DNA of 64,000 bases from Spisula solida. Lineage: Eukaryota; Mollusca; Bivalvia; Venerida; Mactridae. Below the pieces are notes generated by a model that made no database searches, had not been told where the DNA came from, and saw only the letters and a list, made by a program, of their open reading frames with translations. The stretch covers positions 12,970,720 through 13,034,719 of the forward strand of contig OX365950.1 in assembly GCA_947247005.1 (NCBI GenBank), given 5' to 3'. Both the position numbers and the translations under genes were made by a program. The stretch's first letter is position 1. Every line of letters begins with the position of its first letter. Positions 27,001-35,600 of the stretch are shown here, one piece after another.

Positions 27001-27771
27001 TGGAGACTATATTTAGACTGATAGATGCTGATCATTCAGGTAAACTACTCGAGATTCACACCATGCTATAGAAAGAATATAGAAGGGGACATAACTGGTG
27101 ATGTCTGTTTCAAAATGCATAACTTACAAAAAATTTCGACGAGGGTTGCCCGCAAGACTGTCGTAACTGCTTATTATTATGTATGTATGGGTGACACACA
27201 TAAAGGAAAACTGCTAAATGTCACCAGGCTTTTTTGGTATATTTTACCTCAGGAATTGTCATGAAAATGGCTTAAGGGTTATGCTTTTTGCTAAGCATGA
27301 CATATATTCTCCCTGTCAGCAGATTACGAGGCAAATTGGAATATACGTGGTTCTTGTTTTAAAGAGTGTCGAGTTGTTAGAAATATAATTCATATTTTAG
27401 GGACCTGCATATTTTTAGTCCCTGAAAAACATAGTTTTAGCCATTCTTGAACATCGTGCTTTAATAGTTCTACCGGTAGATTCTTATTCACACATTTGTT
27501 TTTACTTTCAGGTCAAATAACAATGCAAGAATTCCAAGATGCTTTGACCATTCTTATAAAACAGCTAGACATCAGCATCAAAGAGACTGATATAGCCGAC
27601 ATAGCAAGAAGTCTAGACCTTAACAATGATGGCTATATTGACTTTAATGAATTCTTAGAAGCATTTAGAATTGTAGACAATTTGGGGAAGGATAAAACTC
27701 ATTGTTTAAACAAAACCAACACTGAAGAAGACATAGAGCATACACCAAATATTAATTACGGTAAAGGTTAG
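15049..27771 (+). CDS. PPEF: Ser/Thr protein phosphatase with EF-hands (PPEF / rdgC family), complete 15-exon gene
   Basis: Fifteen exons join without a phase conflict into 661 residues; the family is usually about 650-750. The N-terminus MGCSPSKQ fits N-myristoylation (Gly2) and palmitoylation (Cys3), as in other PPEFs. An IQ motif (residues 24-34, [11 protein letters not shown]) should bind calmodulin. The PPP catalytic domain carries GDIHG (184-188), GDFVDRG (213-219), GNHE (245-248), CHGG (His298), the PPEF-type RGGGCYFG (365-372) and IRSHE (His392). All metal-binding residues are therefore present and it should be active. The C-terminus has a degenerate EF loop near 488 and two canonical loops, [12 protein letters not shown] (571-582) and [12 protein letters not shown] (611-622). 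Drosophila rdgC dephosphorylates rhodopsin; a Ca2+-linked sensory role here is inference. It converges on SLC4A11. Whether it is PPEF1 or PPEF2-like cannot be decided. Confidence 0.95.
15164..15384. repeat. about 71-bp tandem repeat, 3 copies
   Basis: In PPEF intron 1. The unit contains GAAGATGTTTCCATGTACAA, ATTGTTAACACTTTAAGA and CTGGTAGATATG, with small differences between copies. Confidence 0.85.
16206..16333 (+). CDS. PPEF: PPEF exon 2 (IQ motif)
   Basis: 128 nt between TATATTTTAG and AAG|GTAAAT. Encodes [19 protein letters not shown] and the family-typical [12 protein letters not shown]. Ends in phase 0. Confidence 0.93.
17500..17575 (-). mobile_element. tRNA-like SINE remnant
   Basis: In PPEF intron 2. 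On the minus strand, GTGGGTTCGAATCCCAC gives a perfect T-arm/B box. No good acceptor stem or A box is seen, so it is a SINE head remnant rather than a tRNA gene. Confidence 0.4.
17821..17926 (+). CDS. PPEF: PPEF exon 3
   Basis: 106 nt, acceptor CATGTTTCAG, donor TATG|GTAAGT, ending with one base of a codon. Encodes the linker between the IQ motif and the catalytic domain ([18 protein letters not shown]). Confidence 0.88.
18368..18519 (+). CDS. PPEF: PPEF exon 4
   Basis: 152 nt. The acceptor CTACAG at 18367 is chosen because it keeps the frame; the CACAG 8 bp later would not. Encodes [19 protein letters not shown], the start of the phosphatase region. Confidence 0.88.
18659..18895 (+). mobile_element. 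MITE family A, copy 3 (best preserved)
   Basis: In PPEF intron 4. Terminal inverted repeats TCGCTGACTTAGAATAAGAA and, at the right, CTTCTAATTCTAAGCCAGCGA. About 237 bp with no coding sequence. Confidence 0.8.
19249..19410 (+). CDS. PPEF: PPEF exon 5 (GDIHG)
   Basis: 162 nt, phase 0 at both ends, acceptor TGTTGCAG and donor AAG|GTAAAT. Encodes the first metal-binding motif, [18 protein letters not shown]. Confidence 0.95.
19706..19872 (+). CDS. PPEF: PPEF exon 6 (GDFVDRG, GNHE)
   Basis: 167 nt from CTTTTCAG to AG|GTACGT. Carries [16 protein letters not shown] and [14 protein letters not shown], the second and third PPP signature motifs. Confidence 0.96.
19914..20103. mobile_element. small inverted-repeat element (AATAAAACCTTG termini)
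   Basis: In PPEF intron 6. Left end AATAAAACCTTGTTATCTCG; right end CTTATCAAGGTTTTACTGTA, roughly its inverse. The inside repeats GATGCTCGTAATA/GTGCTCGTAATAT. About 190 bp, resembling a decayed DNA-transposon MITE. Confidence 0.5.
20415..20451 (+). CDS. PPEF: PPEF exon 7 (micro-exon)
   Basis: 37 nt from TTTATTACAG to AAG|GTAAAT. With the two bases carried over it gives [13 protein letters not shown], as expected right after the GNHE region. Confidence 0.92.
20758..20907 (+). CDS. PPEF: PPEF exon 8 (CHGG)
   Basis: 150 nt, phase 0 at both ends. Encodes [17 protein letters not shown] and [14 protein letters not shown], with the metal-ligand His in CHGG. Confidence 0.95.
20980..21367. repeat. 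48-bp minisatellite, 8 copies
   Basis: In PPEF intron 8. Unit GCCCGCGTCAACAATTCTTC + ACTTAACTCTTATACTTAGC + CAGTCAAT. A ninth, degenerate copy lies near 21445-21490. Confidence 0.95.
21854..21934 (+). CDS. PPEF: PPEF exon 9
   Basis: 81 nt, phase 0 at both ends, acceptor TCTACTTACAG, donor CAG|GTAACG. Encodes the acidic insert ([18 protein letters not shown]) that PPEFs have before LWSDPR. Confidence 0.9.
22216..22401 (+). CDS. PPEF: PPEF exon 10 ([12 protein letters not shown])
   Basis: 186 nt, phase 0. Encodes [10 protein letters not shown], then [16 protein letters not shown] and [14 protein letters not shown]. The RGGGCYFG form is characteristic of PPEF as opposed to PP1/PP2A/PP2B. Confidence 0.96.
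22620..23440. mobile_element. possible degraded foldback element
   Basis: In PPEF intron 10. AGCACCAAACCTG..GAACATTTTTGTTCATGAGACCC on the left resembles the reverse complement of GGGTCTCGTGATTTTTTTTA..AAGTTTGGTGG on the right (about 23297-23352). Similarity is partial and the ends are not defined. Confidence 0.35.
23790..23941 (+). CDS. PPEF: PPEF exon 11 (FSASSYY)
   Basis: 152 nt from TATATTCAG to AG|GTATGT. Encodes [20 protein letters not shown], the end of the catalytic domain (the SAPNY motif of other PPPs). Confidence 0.95.
24731..24837 (+). CDS. PPEF: PPEF exon 12
   Basis: 107 nt, acceptor TTTTGTTCAG, donor ACAG|GTAGGA. Encodes a helix ([15 protein letters not shown]) and the first half of a degenerate EF-hand ([10 protein letters not shown]). 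Confidence 0.92.
25267..25600 (-). mobile_element. tRNA-derived SINE family 1, copy 2
   Basis: In PPEF intron 12, opposite to the gene. A full-length relative of the SINE at 6938-7273, with the same head, central block and tail. A 12-bp target-site duplication TGGTTCAGGGGT flanks it at 25255-25266 and 25601-25612, which fixes both ends and shows retrotransposition. Confidence 0.93.
26249..26412 (+). CDS. PPEF: PPEF exon 13 (degenerate EF-hands)
   Basis: 164 nt from CTTGACAG to GGA|GTATGT, ending in phase 0. Encodes [20 protein letters not shown] and a second degenerate loop ([12 protein letters not shown]). Confidence 0.92.
26955..27039 (+). CDS. PPEF: PPEF exon 14 (EF-hand, first half)
   Basis: 85 nt from CTATTTTCAG to TTCAG|GTAAAC. 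Encodes [13 protein letters not shown]; the EF loop is split by the intron at its Gly codon. Confidence 0.93.
27512..27771 (+). CDS. PPEF: PPEF exon 15 (EF-hands, stop)
   Basis: 260 nt including TAG at 27769-27771. Completes the loop ([12 protein letters not shown]) and carries the second canonical loop [14 protein letters not shown] polar 40-residue tail follows. Confidence 0.95.
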
Positions 27772-28074
27772 ATGACAGTCACTGATGGATGTCAAGTCAG
27801 TTAACAGAGGAATGGTGCCAAATATTGTAGAGTTATTGTTCTTTGTTCTAAAACGATGTAAAGATTATTGATGAAATGTTTTGTTTTTGGGTGTTTTTCA
27901 ACCTTCTATAAAAGATACCTGATCATGACTTTTATGTATCAGTGTACACATCATACTACAAACATGTTGCGACATGTCATATCCTGCCAAAGTTACCAAT
28001 TTTCTGCTTTTTGCAGTTCAGCTTTTGCATATGACACACGTTGACATTTTAACTTCCCTTGGTTATTGGGTTAC
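27772..28074. other. PPEF 3' flank
   Basis: AT-rich, probably 3' UTR. No clear AATAAA was found before the SINE that starts at about 28075. Confidence 0.4.
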
Positions 28075-28335
28075 CAAAGGTAAGCTGTGCTCGAATCTCC
28101 CTGGGAGACTATTTCTTGCCTGGTGTGTGTGCAGCCAACATCAATCTGCAGCGCCAAGGACTATTGAACATGTTCAGACACGGCCCTTACAGGTAACAAT
28201 TCAAGTGGAGCATGTGGGTTATCTTGCTCAGAGAAATTAAGCAGTTATCCAGATGGGTGTTGAACCCGGAACCTCTCAATCTTGAAGCGTGCGCCCTACT
28301 TCTAGGCCACCGCTACCCACTGTGCCATGACAATT
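28075..28335 (-). mobile_element. tRNA-derived SINE family 2, copy 1
   Basis: On the minus strand the head reads GGTAGCGGTGGCCTAGAAGT with a B box GGTTCCGGGTTCAACACCC. The body (reading plus) has GGACTATTGAACATGTTCAG, ACAGGTAACAATT and TTGCTCAGAGAAATTAA. All of these have counterparts at 42590-42810. Confidence 0.7.
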
Positions 28336-29030
28336 TGACAACACTGATCATTTTCCTCCCTATGAGACGCTGATGGTTCCTTGTGGAAGGGTAAGAGTAA
28401 GTATGCGGTACTGATTAGGATGTTTTCTGTGCAAGAATCTCTTTATATATACATGCATAGAGGTCAAGTTAATGTATCTAGACTAAAATTTGTGTACATT
28501 TGTATAGCAGTTGGAAAAGTGTTAAAGAAGTCCAGCTAATGACACCATACATACATGAATGGAACACACATGTCATGTAGGTAATTTCAACAGTAAAATG
28601 GAAACAATTTTGATTCAGTCGAAACCAACAGTAAATAAATCACCATTTGTTTGCTATTATCTTACTCGGCAAAACAAAGTTACCTTGTTTAAGTCACATT
28701 TAATTAAAGGGCTAGCCAACTTGGCTTATGAGACGATTCCTACATTGAAATGCCAGGCATCAGACAGATAAGCACATACTATCCATTATTTTACTAGCGA
28801 GCAGCTCACCAAGTGGCCGTATCAAATGGAATCCTACCAGTATTTGACATGTTCCCAAAGCAGAAACCTAATCCACCTTTTGATTTTATTCCATATAACA
28901 TTTTATTGAAATACTAGTGCAACCAATTAAATGTGTTGCTAAAACACACATTATCAAACCTACAAAACTACGTCCAACGTGCGTGCTCAGGTGGGCATAG
29001 AAATCAAGACAAAATGATATGGAACAAATA
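28336..29030. other. convergent intergenic spacer
   Basis: AT-rich sequence between the SINE and the inferred end of the SLC4A11 transcript. One 70-codon open frame (28559-28771) has no recognisable feature. Confidence 0.4.
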
Positions 29031-29038
29031 AGTATTGT

Positions 29039-29044
29039 TTTATT
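29039..29044 (-). terminator. candidate polyadenylation signal of SLC4A11
   Basis: TTTATT on the plus strand gives AATAAA on the minus strand, with a change of base composition beside it. Usage is inferred only. Confidence 0.3.
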
Positions 29045-32000
29045 AACCTATATAATATAATGGTACACTGTATCAGATCAACAACTTGTCAACAGTGAAC
29101 CAACAACTATATAACAGTAACAATTTATATACACAACACGAGTGTTCAACATATCAAAGGTTCTAATCATATGTTTGATCAAAGCACTTACAAAAATCAT
29201 AAACTTAGGATCAAATTTAAATTCTTTGTAATACTGTGACAACCATTAAATGTGGTAGTTGGAGCTGCAATACTAATAGAGATTCAGTTAATGAATTCCT
29301 ACAAACCACATATATTTTGTACGTAATTTGTAGTTATTCAAGAATTATAAAAAATTCCAATTTGAACTTCAAGATATCTGTAAGTGCTTTGATAAATCAG
29401 CACCATAGATGGAGCAACATCAAAGATACTAATTTTATGGAGGGAGCAATCTCTGCATTTCTAGTAAAACAAAGACACACATTGTTGTAATGTTTAAAAA
29501 AATATAACTTCAACGAAATGAATTGCAGAAAAAACAAAAATCTTTTTTCCAATTCTGAATGTTTTAGGATCTTGCAAACTTGACAATGTGCTGTTCGTTT
29601 ATAATATATAATAATGAAACCATTATAATGATCATGTTTAGAAGTATGCAGGTTTATATGGCATGCACAGTGTGTTCAAAAGCTCTGAGACAATACCAAG
29701 GTCTATGATTTCAATCAACATCAACACTATTGGCTGTTTTTGTGGTATGTTTGTATTTCAATTGATCATGTTAAAAAAAACTACTTAACATATTAAAATA
29801 ATCTGGTTAATATAAACAATCATCAATAAGGAAATATTTTTGAAAATAATACCATGTAAGTATTCATCAGCTTTAAAATGTAAATTATTACCAAGAGGGC
29901 CAAGGTAATCTTCTACCCAAAGATTAAAACAAGAAGGCCAAGATGTCCCTAAATCACTAACCTCAGTAGACTTATGTAAGTATGATTCTGACACCAGGGA
30001 TACAGTCAGAAAAAACTTTGTAAAAGACATCTATTGACATGCACTAAAAATTAAAGCATTAGATCTAGCACATTTGGTCTAGAGGATGATCATAGTTTTC
30101 TATTCTAAAACTCTTTTCTGTGACTTAGTTATGCAATAGTTAAACTCCACTAAAGTGTTAAGAGGAAAACGTGGTCCAAGTAAAGTAAGTGACCACATTA
30201 GCGCACCATGGGCACTTTGTACTCACATGACATTATCGACAACAATATAGCAATGGATTTAGTGAACAACCAATAGTAATATTTATTTACATATATGGAT
30301 TTCAATTATGGAAGGAAAGAAGGAAATGTTTATGAAATACACAACACGGTTTCTGAATGATAAAGATGAGCTTACAATTGTACATGGTAACAAGAAGTAT
30401 GACAGTTACTATGACAACCTGCAACATATTTGCAATATAAGATTTTGTAACAGAAATTTACTCATAAACTTGGAATAGTTCAGAGTTATCACACAATAAA
30501 TATTACTGACTATATGCCAGATGTTTACAAACATAATCAAGAATTGACAATAGAAGGATTTTATTTTGGCAATAAAGACATTGGACATATAGCACATATT
30601 TGCATAATCCAATGAATTGGCTTGATATAAACCTTCTACAAAACCTTCGATAAACAAAGGAGTGGAACACTATACTGGTGCATGGTCAATTACAGAAAAC
30701 AGAAAATTTGATTCTTTTAAGAAAGTGCCCATGTGCAATATCTCAAATAGTATAAGATAAAAACAAACATAAAACAAAACATTGAAAACAACTGGATATA
30801 TATGTACACATGTAGGGATATAAAATTATCATACAGAATGGATTGACAATTTATGTTCATCTGGGAATACTGTCAACACATACAGGTATAACACAACAAA
30901 CAATTTTGCAACAGGTACAAACAAGATAACAGGACCTTTATTTGTCTAACATAGTTCAGAGGCTGATATATGCATTTTCACTTGGTACATCCATGTCAAC
31001 TTTTGAGACACAATTCGAGGACTTTTTAAGGACCACTGCTCATATCCAACATAATGACAATTATCTAGAATTCCAAACGGTCGTGATTTTCTTTTAAACT
31101 AAACAAATGCACAAACAATAAAGGCAAGGGAACAACTATATTTTTGTATATTGTTTGTCATTTTTGTGTTGGCTTTCTGCAAAGCCAAACTACTAATGTT
31201 TCCAAGCGGTTTCAAGCTAAATTCAATTATGCAAAAAAATGAGCAATGCAAACAGGATTTCAAAACTAACATCAAATTGAAAGACATTTCTAGTCCGGTA
31301 GGAACCATATTTCCAAAAAGGGACTTGATCCCTCATTTGCGAGGACAAATAATAACTTTTTTACGTCAGCATCCATTTTTCTATACTTTTTTAAAAAGTT
31401 TGATAAATACGTATTTAACATGTATAATAAATGTACAACATAGACATATATTTGGTATAATGTCTACATGGTAGTCAACTAATGCTAAATAACAAATAAA
31501 AATTTTAACTCTGTCAAGAATGACCAAAATCAACAACTGTAAAAATACAAAAAAATATGAGATTCAACAATCTGAGTATAGTAAAGAACAAACACAGGTC
31601 ACATTAATGCCTTAAATTTGTCATTGCAATATTAGTACAATGTAAAATATGAACATATCCACAAGAAATGCCCTAAGGTATCGTGTACCAGTTTGGTAGA
31701 GGTCTATATACATAGGTTTAGAGAGTGCAGACAACATCACAAATGCTGTAGCGGACATCATCACAAATGCTGTATTTCAATGTTAAACGAGTGAATTAGT
31801 TCAATGACTAAATAGAATTTGGCTTATATTGATATTAAGATTATTAGGGTTCAGCCAAGTATTTGAAATGATTCTATTTAAGAGTTGTTCAAAGTACATC
31901 TGACATTTTTTAAAAGGGATGAATCGCATTTTTCCATATGTACAAACTGCAGTTTACTCTAGATATTAAAACAGGTAGCATAAAAACTGAAATACAACAG

Positions 32001-32615
32001 TCAACCATAAAGTCGCTGATGAAAGATTTTAAAGCTGCAGTATTTTCAAATTTAGAATTTTTATTCTATAAAAACATATTTATCCTCTTTCACCTTAAAA
32101 CAAAACTTAAAGCATATCTATCAGTGGCATAGCTATGTTAACATTACAGCCATATAATCCTCTTCCGAAACATACTGGCACACATCATATTTTTGTAAAT
32201 AATTAATTTTACCCCTTTGGCACAACAAGGTTGTATGTCACTATCTATCAAAGGGAGATACAACATTGTTGTGCCAAAGACACAATAGGAGTAATCTGAG
32301 TATACACAAAACTGTATAAAAAATAAAATGTTAACTTTGATAAAAATAACAAATTCTACAATGCAATTTCTCTTGAAGTGACCCTTTTCCCACAATAATA
32401 GCAATTGTTCATAATGTGTCCTCTCTGCAGCAACAGCCTTTCAACAACAAAACTGTATCTCACTGAAATTGTTGCTATATTTGGTACATTGTAGTTTCCT
32501 TTCCTTTTGATAACACGCACTCATTTATATATATTTATAGATACGAGTTTAACAACAGGATAAAATATGATGATACTATGTGCAGTTATTCCACCATTGG
32601 TTCAAGGTTCATAGT
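29045..32615 (-). other. SLC4A11: probable long 3' UTR of SLC4A11
   Basis: About 3.5 kb after the stop codon with no minisatellite and no recognisable mobile element, in contrast to the rest of the window. It contains the hairpin at 32215-32279. Only short chance open frames are present. The extent is inferred from the absence of repeats and the AATAAA at its far end. Confidence 0.4.
32215..32279. other. strong hairpin, 21 pairs with one internal mismatch
   Basis: Left arm CTTTGGCACAACAAGGTTGT + AT (32215-32236). The right arm (32258-32279) is its reverse complement except for one base. The loop is about 21 nt. It lies in the presumed 3' UTR and could fold in RNA from either strand. Confidence 0.8.
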
Positions 32616-32676
32616 TCAGTGGCTGTCCATAGCATTCAAATACTTTTGTTGAATTATCTTAGGAATCACTTTTTGT
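32616..32676 (-). CDS. SLC4A11: SLC4A11 last coding exon
   Basis: 61 nt including stop TGA (plus-strand TCA at 32616-32618). Encodes [19 protein letters not shown], matching the conserved IPRIIEAKYLD..MD end of the family. Acceptor TTGTTTTCAG. Confidence 0.93.
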
Positions 32677-35600
32677 CTGAAAACAAAAAAAAGATGCATC
32701 ATTAAGATGACAACAATTTGTAAGTCTTTCAGCATGTCTCCTGAGTTCCAGAATGTACTGGCTCATATTTTGGAAATTAATCCATTGGAAACCTTTTTTT
32801 AAAAACTACACATTGAAGAGACTTGGAACATTTATAACTTGAGCAATTATGTTCCATCAAGCTCTTCAAAGTCAACATTCTCAAAATGAACTTTGTTCAT
32901 ATAAAACATTCTGGCATTGAGGCAACAAATTTTCTCTCATTTTCTTTAGTTTTGCTATATCATCTCATTCTGTATTCATCTAGAATGTTTATTCTAGGAA
33001 TGACATCCAATTAAAGTATGAGGAGAGCTAAAAGGCTTAGTTACGTTTTGTCAAACTCTTGGACTTCCAGTCCAAATCCACTGAACCTGACATAATGATG
33101 AAAGTATCTAATCCTAGTTTTCTTATACTTCCAAGATGGTCCCTAATTGTCTTACATGGTATTCATTAAGTAAAAAAATAACTATAATAAATTTCAGAAG
33201 AACAAATAGAACAATAACAAATCCAAATGTCCATGGGCTTGCAATGTTTAGTGGCTAGCAAAACTATATGCACATGCGCTCGCAAAACCTGAAATTCATA
33301 GTTTCCCAAACCCTAATATAGGTAAAGAAATAAAGACAGAAAAACTTACCTTAGAGGGATGAGCAGGAAAATGAGAATGGGGAAGAACATTTTGAGGTAT
33401 GCATATGGTGTGAATCCAAATGCACAAAGTACAGCCAACTGTATCAACTGCAGAAGGGTGAAGAAATGCATCATTCGTTGTGGAACTCGACGGATATAAT
33501 GGTTTGGTGGGTACGCACTCTGAAATGGAAATAACAAAACTACTGTAACAATATGAACATCATACATATAAACATATGGGAAGTCTTAAGTTTGTTACTC
33601 AATTTGTAACCGATAAGGGAATATACAAAATACTGGTATTGGTAATTTCATCATGCTGGCTAAAAAACATATAAAATGCTATGATGCTTCTTTCATTCAG
33701 AAATTGACCAACAAAGGTTGGTTCAGTCTTTGTCATAACGCTGGTAAGTCAAGCATTTAGGAAATTTGACGTTAAATTTTTGTGATTCAGATGTAATTTC
33801 AAACCTACAAAAATTTGTAAATTTATCGCAGATTTATAGGCCTCCGGAATCCCATTACCAGCACAAAGTGTTAGCTATGTAGGTTCTCCATCATGTTCAT
33901 AGAGGGGAAATACTATATTTTAATCAGAATTCTTTTTGCGTTCAACTGAGACAGTTGTAGTGCGTGGCCATTTGGTTTTTTCCTACGTGCTACCCCAATG
34001 ACCTCCGTCAAATGAGGGAATTCTAATCAGATGATTTTCATTGTAGAAGTCATTGAATCATCATGCAAATTTGATTGATAAATTTTGTTGTGAAATAAAA
34101 TCAGCTGGTACCTGTTCTGTAACAAGCAGCATAATCCTTTCAAATGCCTGGTTCCCAGTCAGAGCAGTCACAGCTATGTAGAGGAACAGTCCATACAGTA
34201 CAGGAGTAGGTATATAGGATAACACAGGTAAAATCAACAGTGATAGACCAATCATAATACTGGAAAGTATACAGGTGAGACGTGTTTCCCGCACTTTTAC
34301 GATACTGAAATGTAATATAAATATTTTACAGTATGTACATTTTTAGATATTAATAAATAAACAATGGAAAAACATTGTAATAAATGTAGGATGGAGCATC
34401 TATTTAAAGCATTTAGCACATCAAATAGACGAAAAAAGGTTTTATTGTCTTTCTAAGAGATCACACACCTGCATACTCAAGGCTTCAAGGTGAAATTTAT
34501 AGAATAATTTTTATCAACAGAAACAGCATTAAATAAGATTATATTATCATGTTTTGCACACAGGTAACTGTATCATTAATAAAGAGTAAAAATAATAAAA
34601 ACAATTTATAAAATTTATAAAATTTATTTTATCATAGAAAGGTTTATAACACAGGAAATTGACCACTTAGTCACTGAGGTGCAGTTTGTTTTTAGTTAAC
34701 ATTTTATTAATACTGGTGTTATTTTAAATATTATTACATGATCAGAAACTAGAGAGCTTCGTCTTTAATTTGATATCAATATTCTAAAAACCGGTCTATA
34801 AATAAGAAAATAAACCCATACAGCATGAAATCACTTTCTTTTTTCTTGTTTAGAATTGCATTGTCGTTTCTATTGAATGCACTTCAGTGACTGACTGGAC
34901 ACCATGGTATACATTGCATGGTATAACTTTTTCACTAGTTGATCAATTTCGATGGGTTTTTGCATGGAGGTAGTTCTAACAATGTTGCCTATGACTGTTA
35001 TTTCTTTATGAAGATATCAAAAGCCAATTCTTGTTTTTGATACCATAAAAATCTGACCACTTTAGTACAAATGCACCTTTCTAAGATAACATAAATTTTA
35101 TAAAAGATTTTTTTACTCTTTATCAATGATACAGTTACCTGTGGTTTTGCACAGACTGTTGGAAATTGTGTCTAAAATACCTCACTTTTTAAATTTAAAT
35201 CATAGTCAGGTAAAGTTTGAATCAACTGATTTAAAAATATGTTAGGTATTTTAACTTAAAATATTTCAGATTAAACTGCTGGTTTCCCTACTCAGAATGC
35301 TGTCATGGATCCGTCAATACTAGGGCGTGGAACCAGCATATCATTTAAATTAAAGGTTCTGCCAAAAATCTAATTAATCAAGAGCTTGAACATGCATCAA
35401 GTTTAACTACAACATAAATACTATTGACAGAACACAAAGATCATTTTCTAGTGCATATATGACTAGGGAACCACAATAGTGCTGGGGTACAGCCAGACAA
35501 CGACAATGACTTAACATGGATATTTAGCATACCGGCAATACCTGTAAACATATTGATAACTTGTGTTTAAAAATACAAGTGACAGAGTTACAGAAAGAGG

